From the NCBI GenBank assembly GCA_023376005.1, contig CM042181.1:4636152-4700151 (forward strand): DNA of 64,000 bases. Reading direction: 5' to 3'. Under the pieces are notes generated by a model, which was given only the letters and a program-made list of their open reading frames with translations, was not told the DNA's origin and made no database searches. Origin of the DNA: Doryteuthis pealeii (taxonomy: Eukaryota > Mollusca > Cephalopoda > Myopsida > Loliginidae). Position numbers and translations under genes: made by a program. Position 1 is the first letter of the stretch; every line of letters starts with the position of its first letter. Shown here piece by piece: positions 46,111 through 57,589 of this stretch.

Positions 46111-46912
46111 TGCCTTTTTCCCAAATTCAAAAGTAATTTTCAAATATTTCCATATAATTACTTTTGCTGAAGTCCTATGAATTTATGCCAGTTAAATTCA
46201 AACCGTTTTCGCTGATGGAAACGTTTATCTCGTTTGAAATGTCTTTGTCAATTCAGTTAATCCGTTCTTTAGATTTCTTCAAAAAGTCACTTCAATCTCA
46301 CAAAAAGGTTTTCGTGTTCTTTGAATAAAGAGAGTTCAACGTTTTACCAGGCCAATGCCAAAACGAGGCCAAATGTTAACCCTTTATAACCCTAACACAC
46401 GTATATCATATGTCTATTCTGTGCATTTTGTCACATTAAAACGCATAAACAATTGGTTGATTTGATGAAAAGGTTATAAAAATGAATATGCTGTTTTTTT
46501 TTTAAGTATGAAAGAGTAGTGAAATTAAGGATTCAAGAAATAATGCCCAATGATACCTGCATCGAAAAAATAAGGTCTAAGAAAAATAAAAAAAATTTTT
46601 TAAAGTTTGTTTTCAAGTTACCCTTACCAAATTTTTAACCTGGATTAATATGCATCCAAACAAAAGTTTTAAGAAAATACCAACCAAATACTGATAATTT
46701 TTGTAACAACTGTAGTTGTTATTATTATAACATTATTGATTATATTATAGTGGTCTCAAAAATATTTCTGTGCTTGAAAACAATGTTCTTCATAAAATTA
46801 AGAAAATAAATCAGAATGCATAATTCAAACCAAAAACAAAACAATGAAAAAACTATTACTCGTTTCGTTCGGATTAATTGTGTCAATAATACTAATCTAA
46901 GGTGTTTGGAGG

Positions 46913-47333
46913 TGTGGTGTTTGGTTTGTTTTACGGCATATCAACCTCAGTGGGTCATTTAATGCCGATAAAGTTTTGAAATAAATCAATTCTTAATGGA
47001 TAATACAATTTTTTCATAAATACATTTTTATATTTAACCCATAGATGGGACCCTAACAGGTACTACCACTCCGGGTCAGAGTGGACCAGGGAGCAATGGT
47101 GATGAAGGGGTGCTCCACATTCCCCAAACCTCCAAAACTGGAACCTCACCATCAGATAGAGTTTAACGTCATTCCCAGGACATGTAGACCCGCAGCCACC
47201 GCCTTCTAGCACCCATATGATAAAAAGGGGTTGGGGCTTGCCATAAGGGCAATAGGGTTGGGAAAATCATATAGGTGCTGGGGCTTGACGTGACCAGCCG
47301 ATTGATCGGAGGGGGCCTCTCCGACCGCCCGTC
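46913..47333 (-). mobile_element. Retroposon X, 5'-truncated, with target duplication
   Basis: 421 bases flanked by ACTAATCTAAGG at 46901-46912 and 47334-47345. The T-rich left end is the tail; the right end stops inside the element, so it is 5'-truncated at insertion. Confidence 0.87.
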
Positions 47334-47384
47334 ACTAATCTAAGGAGATTTTACATAGTAACTGTTATTCGTTGACTTTCCGGT

Positions 47385-47590
47385 TCAGAAATAATGGTAG
47401 CTAATTTTGATTTGATGCAAAAAACAAAACTAGAAATTAATGAGCTTTGATTTGAAATTGATTTAGAAACTTATTTACAAGGAGAACTAATAATATCGAT
47501 TATCTCCCCCTGCCGCTAGGGGCGAATCGCCAACACCAGGTTTGCGGGGGAATCAAACCCCATCACTTGTCTGAAGGACATCGACCAGGA
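47385..47590 (+). repeat. ~200-base repeat, first copy
   Basis: Near-identical to 50495-50698: both start around AATGGTAGCTAATTTTGA and end near GACCAGGACG. After this copy come short CAGCATACT/GGCTGTCGAC repeats to about 47900; then 48000-48160 is unrecognised. Confidence 0.7.
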
Positions 47591-48149
47591 CGGATGCGTT
47601 TTTTAACAGCATACTTTCTAAAGGCTGTCGACAGGGATGTAGGCGTCTCAACAGCATACTAACAGAAGGCTGTCGACCTGAATAGTCACCTTAAAAAGGG
47701 GCCTTATCCGAAGATTGTTACTGAGGCGAGTTGCTAAAATAAGCACTCCCAACACCTTGCCCAAAAAAAGGGCAGTTACCAGGCGAGTAGCTTCTAAAAA
47801 GCACTCCCTACACTTTTTACTTATCACAACAGAACCGGCTGCACGGACGCGTCGCAAAGCAATTCCTAACACTTGACTTCCTAAGATCTTCTAAGAGAAA
47901 CGTCTAACAGCACTCTACAACCACAGCAACCAGAATTCCCTTGCTAGAGGCACTTCTCTGACGAACTGTAATTTCACCTCTCAGATAAGTCCCGTAGCAA
48001 ATGCCATCAAAATTTGCAACGATATTTTTTGTATCCTTTGTCAATATATGTGTTTCATTTCCATTGTGTTGTTTGTCTTCTTTCGTCCGAATAATTACCT
48101 AAAACTGGGAGAATAAGAGTTCCCTAAAGACCGTAATTTTCCTCTTAAT

Positions 48150-48795
48150 AAGTAAAGGACGGAGCTGAACTTACAGACCCCCCCTCTAAAATTTTTGTTT
48201 TTAATTTTTTTTTAATGGATTATTATCGATTGCACACCAATCTATCAGACTGTGAAAAAAAATTCAAAAAAGTTATTTATTTTTCGAGTTTTCAAGGGTG
48301 CTCAGTTCCCTGGATAACTTTATCGTAAACCGATCCCCCTTATCGGAACCGCTCGAAAGGAAACTGGCGCAAAGGTGTCAAAGTTAGGGTGGCCCAGAAA
48401 AATCAGAACCCAAATTATTTATTATCGAGCGGTTCCGATATGGGGGATCGATTTCCTATAAACTTATACGGGGAACTGTTTTTTTTACAATCTGATAGAT
48501 TGGTGTGTAAACGATAATAATCCATTGAAGAAAAAGAATAGAAATTACAAAGAAAAAAAAATTTTTTCAGCGATTCCGATATGGGGGATCAGTTTACGAT
48601 AAACTTATACGGGAAACTGAGCACCCCTGAAACTGAAAACTCGAAAAATAAATAACTTTTTTGAATTTTTTTGAATTTTTTTTTTTACAATCGGATAGAT
48701 TGGTGTGCAATCAATAATAATCCGATTGTAAAAAAAAAAGATTAAAAACAAAAATTTTAGATGGGGGGGGGGTCTGAAAGTTCAGGTCCGCCAAG
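48150..48795. repeat. Complex foldback element
   Basis: Ends GGACGGAGCTGAACTTACAG and complement of GTCTGAAAGTTCAGGTCCG form imperfect terminal inverted repeats. Inside, TATGGGGGATC and GATAGATTGGTGTG modules occur several times in both orientations. No coding sequence. Confidence 0.65.
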
Positions 48796-48893
48796 TAAAG
48801 TTGTCAGGGTGGCCTAAAGTCAGTATCAGCCAGACAGCGAGGGAGTCTATCCCCTTTTCACTAGCGCTAGACTAAGGAGATTATTTCTTTTTA
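48796..48893 (-). mobile_element. SINE S1 tail fragment
   Basis: Only the last 100 bases of S1 remain, with no head. Confidence 0.65.
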
Positions 48894-48993
48894 GGATTCA
48901 AATGAGCTAACATACAACTGACTTACCCGTTTCGTTCTACGCTTTACCAGGCCAATACCAAAACGAAGCCAGATCTAAACTCTTTATCTTCTT

Positions 48994-49060
48994 ATTATAA
49001 AAGTTTAGTGCCTTTCTGTCTGTAACCAAAACTACGGCACTGCCTACTTCACAATACCCT
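48994..49060 (+). mobile_element. Possible Helitron 5' end fragment
   Basis: TCTTATTATAAAAG followed by TTTCTGTCTGTAACC resembles the 5' ends of the type 1 Helitrons. No hairpin-CTAG end was found downstream. Confidence 0.35.
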
Positions 49061-49330
49061 CAGGATTTGCGTAAGTTTATCAATGAGCATTTAATCTATA
49101 GTCAAAATTAATACGTAGAATATATCTTATTTATTAACGATTTCTCGTGTAAAAGAAAACTTTCTTAAAGAATTTTAAAGATTGTATTTATTTATGAGCG
49201 AAACTATAACTCCAATTTTATAACAATTTTAACTTACCTAAAGATTTTAAAACGAGTTTGTATAAGAATATTTTATTTATTCTTTCGATCAACTTTGTTT
49301 TTATGTATACTAAAATGTCTTTCTTTTTTT

Positions 49331-49450
49331 AGTAGATAGATAGGATGAAACTGAGATAGATAGATAGATAGATAGGTAGATAGATAGAGGAATCTGAGAT
49401 AGATAGATAGATAGGAATAAACTGAGATAGATAGATAGATAGATAGATAG

Positions 49451-49523
<73 letters not shown>

Positions 49524-49602
49524 TGTAAAAACTGAGATAGATAGATAGATAGATAGATAGATAGGAATAAACTGAGATAGATAGATAGATAGGAATAAAC
49601 TG

Positions 49603-49652
<50 letters not shown>

Positions 49653-49810
49653 GAATAAACTGAGATAGATAGATAGATAGATAGGATGAAACTGAGATAG
49701 ATAGATAGATAGGTAGAAACTGAGATAGATAGATAGATAGGAATAAACTGAGATAGATAGATAGATAGATAGATAGGAATAAACTGAGATAGATAGATAG
49801 ATAGAAACTG

Positions 49811-49844
<34 letters not shown>

Positions 49845-49922
49845 GAATAAACTGAGATAGATAGATAGATAGATAGAAACTGAGATAGATAGATAGATAG
49901 ATAGATAGATAGGAATAAACTG

Positions 49923-49956
<34 letters not shown>

Positions 49957-50062
49957 GAGGAAACTGGGATAGATAGATAGACAGTTAGATAGATAGATAG
50001 ATAGATAGATAGGAATAAACTGAGATAGATAGTTAGACGGATAGATAGATAGGAGGAAACTG

Positions 50063-50096
<34 letters not shown>

Positions 50097-50106
50097 GAAG
50101 AAACTG

Positions 50107-50137
<31 letters not shown>

Positions 50138-50145
50138 CAGATAGG
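49331..50145. repeat. (GATA)n array with GGAATAAACTGA interruptions
   Basis: About 800 bases of GATA repeats, interrupted every 30 to 80 bases by GGAATAAACTGA or GGATGAAACTGA, giving a higher-order unit. It lies about 120 bases upstream of the second LRR exon. Confidence 0.95.
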
Positions 50146-50265
50146 AACAATTTTAACTTACCTAAGGACATTTAAATGAGTTTGTATATGAATATTTTAT
50201 TTATTCTTTCGATCAACTTTGTTTTTATGAATACTAAAATGTCTTTCTTTTCTTTTTTTTTTCAG

Positions 50266-50337
50266 TAAACTCGGCTCAAATTTGCTGGAAACTTTACCTC
50301 CACGTGTGTTTTATAATTTAGAAAACCTCACCATTCT
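50266..50337 (+). CDS. Second LRR exon of the same gene
   Basis: Exactly 72 bases between acceptor TTTTTTTTCAG and donor GTAAGTATG, phase 2 like 39498-39569. It encodes KLGSNLLETLPPRVFYNLEN followed by LTIL. Joining the two exons restores a leucine codon at the junction (CT + T) and gives two consecutive 24-residue repeats in register. Key LRR residues (L, N, L, P, F, L) are conserved. Confidence 0.87.
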
Positions 50338-50494
50338 GTAAGTATGTTTTGATTAATTGGTCTACAAAAAATATTGCTACTGGGGTTGCAAAAACGTCTT
50401 TTAGATTCATGCTGATGTCAAAATGTTTTAAAGACGTCAGTGTTTTAAGTTGTACATTATAAAGTCTTAGTGCCAACACACATACCATCAGAAA

Positions 50495-50698
50495 GAATGG
50501 TAGCTAATTTTGATTTGATGCAAAAAACAAAACTAGAAATTAATGGGCTTTGATTTAAAATTGATTTAGAAACTTATTTACAAGGAGAACTAATAATATC
50601 GATTATCTCCCCCTGCCGCTAGGGGGAGAATCGCCAACACGAGGTTGGCGGGGGAATCAAACCCCATCACTTGTCTGAAGGACGTCGACCAGGACGCT
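50495..50698 (+). repeat. ~200-base repeat, second copy
   Basis: Second copy of 47385-47590. The two bracket 2.9 kb containing the GATA array and the second LRR exon. Confidence 0.7.
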
Positions 50699-50867
50699 CT
50701 CCCCTCTTCTCTCCCTTTAACTGTACCTATTGGATACTGCTACTGACAGGTCATCCGGACGGCATACAGAATCCGCACAAAGCTGATTGATATCTGGTCT
50801 GAAGATCGCATAGGCGAGAATGTTAGTAACCAGGCACCGTTGACTCGATGACCACGCTACCTTAAAT

Positions 50868-50922
<55 letters not shown>

Positions 50923-50989
50923 CTGTTTGTGTTTAGCAAATAAGAATACTTAAATACCGGTCATATTATCAGTTATAAATTTATTTCCA

Positions 50990-51035
<46 letters not shown>

Positions 51036-51049
51036 TACAAACAATTTGT

Positions 51050-51440
51050 TTGAGATGGCGATAGCCGACAATTTTTGGGAGAATATGTGCTTAATTGAAG
51101 TCATACCTAATTTGAAAATTAAAACATTAAATAAAACATTAAAAAACATGTAGGATGTATCAGTTTAAAAACAAACGAGAAAGCTGAGTAAAAAACAGCT
51201 AGTGTAATGGTTAGGATCTCCGCCTGTCAGCCTCGCAGTTAGGGTTCGAATCACACACAAAGCGACTTCCTGTCTATAACTCTGCTGATGAGGCATAATA
51301 GGCCGAAATGTACATGCAGAGATTGACTTTTTCTCGATTTGTTTACGCCTTACATTTGAACTGATATATTCGCCTAATTCATTAATTATCAACTAATTAA
51401 TTTTCAAATTAGGTATGACTTCAATTAAGCACATATTCTC
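51050..51440. mobile_element. tRNA-Asp-like head plus hammerhead element, folded
   Basis: The + strand has a tRNA-Asp-like segment at 51197-51262 (AGTGTAATGGTTAGGAT, CCTGTCAG loop, GGTTCGAATC), then a hammerhead at 51280-51321, then the 36.5 kb element body ending at a TA tract. A partial inverted arm (51060-51120) precedes it. Confidence 0.75.
51280..51321 (+). ncRNA. Hammerhead ribozyme with lost cleavage base
   Basis: Stem I CTCTG/CAGAG, core CTGATGA, stem II GGC/GCC, GAA, and stem III in ATGTACAT are all intact. Position 51316, the base 5' of the cleavage bond, is G instead of the A in the 36.7 kb paralogue. NUG triplets are not efficiently cleaved. Confidence 0.65.
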
Positions 51441-51441
51441 C

Positions 51442-51483
<42 letters not shown>

Positions 51484-51492
<9 letters not shown>

Positions 51493-51735
51493 TTAATTGG
51501 AGTCGTACCTAATTTTGAAAATTAATTAATTAATAATGAATTAGGCGGGAATGCCTATTTAAATGTATGGCTAAACAAATCGAGAAAAATCAAGAAAAAA
51601 AGAGATTGATTTTTCTCGATTTGTTTAGCCATACATTTAAATAGGCATTCCCGCCTAATTCATTATTAATTAATTAATTTTCAAAATTAGGTACGACTCC
51701 AATTAAGCACATATTCTCAAAAAAATTGTCGGCAA
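51484..51735. repeat. Perfectly paired inverted repeat of the element body
   Basis: Arms of about 120 bases starting GTGTGCTTAATTGGAGTCG and meeting near 51600. Both outer ends run into TA tracts. Confidence 0.85.
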
Positions 51736-51762
51736 AAAAGCCATTCCAAACATACCTTGTTT

Positions 51763-51815
<53 letters not shown>

Positions 51816-52236
51816 CAAATCTCTATTATTTTTGCTCAAAAACCAAGCCCCTGGTGATATTTAATGTGTATATATATTTACTTTGTCGTTAATTGTTTTA
51901 TTTTCGAAATTTCCTCCGGACAAAGATTAATGCAAATTCCTTTATATATACGAATAGATGTCTATCTTATTCCATGCAATTCATGCGTGTCTTGAAAATG
52001 GTTGCCTCAGTCGCCATTTTGTTTCTTATATAACTGTCAACGCACCTGCCAAAAAGTTGCTTTCATCATAAAATAAAACAATTATTATAATTTGATGAGT
52101 TATTTCAACTGCGTTTGTAGAAATCGCGTCGTCGTCGTTTGCAAATAAATAAATAAAATATAATCATAACTAAAGTTGAGTCTGTCATTCTTGTTTCAAT
52201 TATAGAACAACACTGGAATTTAAAAGTACTTTGACT

Positions 52237-52280
<44 letters not shown>

Positions 52281-52514
52281 CTCTCTCTCTCTCCTCTNTC
52301 CTTTATCAAACGGAATTAATTTAAAAATAAAAAATAAAAAAAATTTTTTCAAAAAAAAAAATTTCTATTTTTAAGGGATAAAGGAAGGTAACTTCGTTGG
52401 CATTATTACAAAAAAATGCAAATTTTGAAAAAATTTATTTTTAGTAAATCCGAACTACAATAGCATCCGCAGAAGTAACCGACGTTATTTGCGGTCCAGA
52501 ATGTGACATTGAGT

Positions 52515-52633
52515 AAAGATCTTCAACAAACACCATGGGATCTTACTCAACAACCTGATGATTGCCCCTTGGCATGAAACCTGGGTAGCTGTTTATAATG
52601 AACATTGATCTGTTAAACTCTGCAAATTAAATA

Positions 52634-52640
<7 letters not shown>
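52515..52640 (+). repeat. Single arm of the 13.3 kb inverted-repeat family
   Basis: Matches 13375-13502 with about a dozen changes and ends in a TA tract. It shows that the arm also exists without its mirror copy. A single unresolved N at 52299 lies upstream. Confidence 0.75.
52549..52593 (+). ncRNA. Hammerhead-like ribozyme, single arm
   Basis: Core CTGATGA and GAA intact, stem II TGCC/GGCA with a T-T mismatch at its base, triplet GTA, stem I AACAAC/GCTGTT. Confidence 0.55.
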
Positions 52641-52676
<36 letters not shown>

Positions 52677-52679
<3 letters not shown>

Positions 52680-53210
52680 TTATATTTTTGCTTGAAGGCA
52701 ACTGCAATGCGAATATCGCATAAATTCGATAATTATAGAAGATAATAATAATGACAAGTGAATTCCGCAAAGAATCACTCGGTGTGTTAGAATATCGTAC
52801 AGACTGTTTCAACTTCATTAAGTCTCATCAGCGATATATACTAACGACTCCCCTCCGACAGGAATCGAAACCGTGACCTCTAGCAGGATAGTTAAACACT
52901 ATACTGATTCAGCCATGGTACAGCACCGAGAAACTCATGCGAAATTAACCTTGTCATTGATACTGGGGCGATTACTGCCATATGAGGCAAGTGAGTCGCT
53001 GAGTGGATAATAACAGACACATCCGGGGCCTTATGCTCCTCGGCGAAGGAAATAAGATTTTTTGAATGTTTGTTTATTTTTTAGACCATTGTCGATAATA
53101 TTTATATTTTTGCTTGAAGGCAACTACAATGCGAATATCGCATAAATTCGATAATTATAGAAGATAATAATAATGACAAGTGAATTCCGCAAAGAATCAC
53201 ATTCAAAAAA
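52677..53210 (-). mobile_element. Hammerhead element with direct terminal repeats
   Basis: A 110-base sequence (TTTTTGCTTGAAGGCAACT onward) is present at about 52684-52787 and again at 53104-53207, in the same orientation. Between them, on the minus strand, lie a tRNA-like head (A-box TGGCTGAATCAGTATAG, B-box GGTTTCGATTCC) and a complete hammerhead. A repeat-bounded unit with an internal ribozyme resembles retrozymes or Penelope-type pseudo-LTRs. Confidence 0.7.
52792..52837 (-). ncRNA. Hammerhead ribozyme, type I, complete
   Basis: Minus strand: stem I ATATCG/CGATAT (six pairs), core CTGATGA, stem II GACTT/AAGTT (one G-U) with loop AATG, GAA, stem III ACA/TGT with loop GTC, triplet GTA. No extra base. 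The best-formed copy in the window. Confidence 0.88.
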
Positions 53211-53211
53211 T

Positions 53212-53251
<40 letters not shown>

Positions 53252-53359
53252 GGTGAAAAAGTAAGTATAATTTATTAAAAACACATACAATATTTATTGC
53301 ATTTATTAAACTAACAAATGTTACATATACGTGTAAACATTAATTATTATTAATAACAT

Positions 53360-53850
53360 TTCTCTGAATGTTTGAGATGAGGCTTGATGATTAATATTAT
53401 CTGCGTTATTCGGACTATTGTCCTCATCTTTATTGTTATCTGTACAACGTTCTTCGGGTATTTCTTGTCGGACTCGGGAACCTTCTCGGACTCGGGAACC
53501 TTCTTTCTGAACTCGGAACCTTCTTGTCGTAATCGGAGTCATCACGAAACTTTGAACCCAGCCCTTTATTCAGTCCACTGGGGTATAACTGGGGTATCCT
53601 GTTCTCATTCCGCTAACCATAGCTGGGGTAGGAGTTGTGTTAATTATTTTCTATGTTACTGTCGCCACATTGAACCCGGGATCCAGAGATAACTGTCACT
53701 TAGAACTGTCTTAATCTAACTACCTTATCCACTATGCCATGTGTCCGAGTTCGAGAAGGTTCCCGAGTCCAACAAGAAATACCCAAAGAAGGCCGGAGGG
53801 CATATTGGCCGAAACGTTGTACAGATAACAATGAAGATGAGGACAATAGT
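53360..53850. repeat. Penelope-like terminal inverted repeat
   Basis: Left arm from ATTCGGACTATTGTCCTCAT through TCGGACTCGGGAACCTTCT units, right arm its complement at 53745-53860. Same family as the 32885 3' end and 59860-60165. Confidence 0.65.
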
Positions 53851-53881
53851 CCAAATAACGCATATAATACTAATAATAACA

Positions 53882-54509
53882 TCTCTTATTATAATGGAGA
53901 TTGTGTGTTTTTCTGTCTGTAACCGAAACTATATTACTATACAAGTTACAATTCCTTTGTTACTTACATCACATTCTCCATGATTTTATTTTTATTTAAA
54001 CCTCAATTATTAATAAAATTGATTTACATCATTAAGACTGTTGACCATATCTACATGCTAATAATATGCTATTGTATTTATATATACAACAAAATAGCGG
54101 ATTATAGTGTGAATGGTAAGGCTAATTTGCATATTGATCTTAAAAAATTGATTTTAATAAATACATGCTTAGTATTATTGATTTCTAATTGCTTGATTTT
54201 ATCTTATGGACTATAATGAGCAAAAATCTCGGGGATAAATCTTAAAAGAAATCCATTAACAAGAAATAACTGTAATATTATTCTTTACTTCCTATTTTAA
54301 CTAAATAGTTAAATTAGGAAATTAGGGAGTAATGGAAAATGACGGAAGAGTTAGTTTCATAGTTGTTCTATTTTTCAATCATACCCCCTCTGTTCCAAAT
54401 ATTTTTATCTGAATTCTTATTCAGTTTCATTAACCTTTCTAATTTAATATGATATTTTATTATATTAAAACTTAAATACTTGCACCCGGAGGGTGCATAT
54501 ATTTGCTTG
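53882..54509 (+). mobile_element. Non-autonomous Helitron, type 1, CTTG terminus
   Basis: Begins TCTTATTATAATGG after an A; ends with the perfect hairpin GCACCCGGAGGGTGC and CTTG instead of CTAG before T. Confidence 0.8.
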
Positions 54510-54598
54510 TGTTAATAATTAGTCATAATTAAATATGACTAATGACACCATAATGTTACAAAATCAGGACACTTACGATAATATGCTACTAATTTCAT

Positions 54599-54993
54599 CT
54601 GTCTGCCCTGTCGGCTGGGGCGTTAGAATGCACCGACTGCACCTCTGCAGAGGGGTAAGACTCTCCCAATGGGGCCACCTGTTGACCGTGGGTGGTGACT
54701 CGTGATGCTTAAGGATAGAGTCCAGGTGGATGAGCAGTTCATGACAAGCAATACTCCACTTTGGCCCTATCTTGGGCTAGACGGGCGGTCGGAGAGGCCC
54801 CCTCCGATCAATCGGCTGGTCACGTCAAGCCCTAGCACCTATATGATTTTCCCAACCCTATTGCCCTTATGGCAAGCCCCAACCCCTTTTTATCATATGG
54901 GTGCTAGAAGGCGGTGACTGCGGGTCTACATTTCCTGGGAATGACGTTAAACTCTATCTGATGGTGATATGCCGTAAAACAAAACAAACTAAA
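54599..54993 (+). mobile_element. Retroposon X with internal deletion
   Basis: Full 5' start (GCCCTGTCGGCTGGGGCG) and AAAAC tail, but about 190 bases missing after ATCTGATGGTG. CTAATTTCAT is duplicated at 54589-54598 and 54994-55003. Confidence 0.82.
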
Positions 54994-55106
54994 CTAATTT
55001 CATTGTGTGATACTTTTGTATACCTATTTTTGCACCCCCTGTATATTTGGTTGAAAATAGAGGGAAAAGTGGATATAATAACACAACAACTAAATTCAAT
55101 TGATAG

Positions 55107-55350
55107 TTCGTCTCGGAGCTCAGTCGGTAAAGTGTTCGGTTAGGAATCACAACGTTCCTGGTTCGATACCGGCACTCGCCAACTTAGCGTACGAGTAGCA
55201 CATGTGCGGTAATGTAAGGAGCTGATGGTAAGTGTGGCGCTCCACCTCATATGCTAAAATAATCTCCTTGGTCTAGCGCTAGTGAAAAGGGGATATACTC
55301 CCTTGCTGTCTGGCTGATACCAACATTAGGCTGCCCCGACGACTTACTTA
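55107..55350 (+). mobile_element. tRNA-derived SINE, family S1
   Basis: Complete but diverged copy: AGCTCAGTCGGTAAAGTG and GGTTCGATACC boxes, tail GCCCCGACGACTT. Confidence 0.8.
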
Positions 55351-55355
55351 TTTAG

Positions 55356-55600
55356 TTGAGGCTTTCTCAGAATTTATTGTGGGACAAGTGCTTTTACATT
55401 CTGCTTTGATACTTCCCCACTCTATACCACACACCCAAACCCTCTCCTCTTTCCATCCCTTACCCGCACCAAAAAATTACCTTTTCAGTATGAAAGCAGA
55501 ATGTAAAAGCAATTGTCTCACAATACATTCTGAGGAAGTCTCAACTAAATACCGAGGCGAAATATCAATTGAATTTAGTTGCTGTGTTGTTATATCCACT
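55356..55600. repeat. Inverted repeat with decayed hammerhead
   Basis: Arms TTGAGGCTTTCTCAGAAT and its relative near 55535 flank a CT-rich centre. At 55526-55575 on + there are CTGAGGA, an extra A, stem II GTCTC/GAGGC and GAA. Stem I is poor. Confidence 0.45.
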
Positions 55601-55659
55601 TTTTCCTCTATTTTGAACCGCATTTTCTCTGAATTTCTCAATATGTCACTCCTTATATA

Positions 55660-55746
55660 TATATACACACACGCACACACATATATATATATATACATAT
55701 ATATATACACACACATACATATATATATATATACATATATATATAT

Positions 55747-55777
<31 letters not shown>

Positions 55778-55787
55778 CACACACACG

Positions 55788-55831
<44 letters not shown>

Positions 55832-55924
55832 TACACACACACACATATATATATATACACACACACATATATATATATATACACACACACACATAAATAT
55901 ATATATAAATATATATATATATAA

Positions 55925-55964
<40 letters not shown>

Positions 55965-55965
55965 G
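55660..55965. repeat. Compound AC / TA microsatellite
   Basis: About 300 bases of alternating CA and TA blocks. Tyr/His-rich frames inside are artefacts. Confidence 0.95.
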
Positions 55966-56084
55966 TAGAGAGAAATTCATTTTATATCGCTTCATCCACA
56001 GATTGTAAAACAATGTTTGAATTAATCGTTGGTATGAATTTGAAGACATACTTAAACGGGTCGATGACAATGGTAAGGCAGGAG

Positions 56085-56280
56085 TTTGCTAGTATATATA
56101 ATGAAGGACTGTAAATAAGAAAAGACACATAACGCTAATACCTTTGGGAAAGGTATGAACCCAATTCTCCCTCCAGCTATGGCTAAATAGCACGGCAGAC
56201 TGGGCTCTTTAACCATGGCTAGATAACCAGTCTAGGAGAAGGAAAACTCTGAATTCAAACCTGTTAAACTCCGCTTAAGA
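56085..56280 (-). mobile_element. SINE S2-like fragment
   Basis: Shares TAACGCTAATACCTTT and CTAGACTGGTTATC-type segments with 12440-12560. The B-box is weak. Confidence 0.45.
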
Positions 56281-56299
56281 AATTGACCCTGTGCCACAT

Positions 56300-56959
56300 C
56301 CTGCTCGTGCGGAGGGGTTGGTTAAAAAAGTAAATAAGATAAGACTTAGAATGAGTGCTATATTACCGTTACTTAAGTTAAACAATCTTCAGACGGTATT
56401 ATAGTAAAAAGTAGCAAGTGAGATGTGTGTTCACGTGGTGAAATCCCTTTACGCGAGACATTTATTGAAAACATTTTCTTACGTGTTCCCCCAACTTACG
56501 AGCCGTCATCTGGTCGATTTTTAAAAACTTTCTGTTGAGAGCTAAATTTTTTTCGTGTTAAGAGCTGAAATTTCGTTTTTGATGAAAATTTCTTTGCTTG
56601 AAAAATTTTGTTGAGATCTAAAAAATTTTACGTGTTGACAGATAAAATTTGAGATAGAGGCGAGCTTTATATATGCTTATGTTAATGACTTCGCTAAAAT
56701 ATTTTAAGTTTCCAATATTATTTACGCTAAAGAAAAAAGAAACATTAAAAAACTGCTTAAAATTTTATAAAATCTATGAAGACCTACACGAGTAAAATTC
56801 AATTCAAAACATTTAAACGTAAAAAATAACAACACAAACGAAATCATAGTCATTCCCAGTAGAATTATAGCTAAGGTAGGGATTGCCACATGTGCTACTT
56901 CCCTCGGCTTTTTTGAAGTCATATCAATCTTACCTCCCTTGGAACTCTCTTTATATATA
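56300..56959. other. AT-rich unique region with an 84-residue frame
   Basis: A minus-strand frame (56976-56722) includes a hydrophobic stretch, VAIPTLAIILLGMTMISFVL, that could be a membrane segment. Its first codons overlap the adjacent Helitron end, and there is no supporting signal. I do not call a gene. The rest shows nothing. Confidence 0.2.
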
Positions 56960-57588
56960 CTAGCAAATATATGCACCCTCTGGGTGCAGGTATTTAAGTT
57001 TTAATATAATAAAATATTATATTAAATTAGAAAGGCTAATGAGGCTAAATAAGAATGCAGATAAAAAAGATTTGGAACAGAGGGGGTATGATTAAAAAAT
57101 AGAACAACTTTGAAACTAACTCTTCCATCATTTTCCGTTACTCCCGTCTTTCATTGGTAAATTCTCCTAATTTAACTATTTAGTTAAAATAGGAAGTAAA
57201 GAATAATATTACAGTTATTTCTTCTTCTTAATGGATTTCTTTTAAAATTTATCCACGAGATTTTTGCTCATATTCATTAAGATAAAACCAAACAATTAGA
57301 CATCAATAATACTAAGCATATATTTATTAAAATCAAATTTTTAAGATCAATATGCAAATTAGCCTTCCTGTTCACACTGTAAACCGCTATTTTGTTGTGT
57401 ATATAAATACAATTGTATGTTCTTAGAATGTAGATATGGTCAGCAGAATTAATAATGTAAAACAATTTTATTAATAATTGAGGTTTAAATAAAAATAAAA
57501 TCATGGAGAATGTAAGGTAATTGTGACTTGTATAGTAATATAGTTTCGGTTACAGACATACAAACCTACAATCTCCATTATAATAAGA
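56960..57588 (-). mobile_element. Non-autonomous Helitron, type 1
   Basis: Minus strand from TCTTATTATAATGG to hairpin (GCACCC/GGGTGC) and CTAG, flanked by A and T. A short internal deletion removes the conserved TACTTACATCACATT segment. Confidence 0.8.
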
Positions 57589-57589
57589 T

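Noticed and set aside
49329..50171. 280-residue Ser/Ile/Tyr/Leu frame on the minus strand
   Set aside because: Pure GATA-array translation.
56722..56976. Small membrane protein gene
   Set aside because: Hydrophobic stretch only; its start lies in a Helitron end and there is no conservation or promoter evidence.
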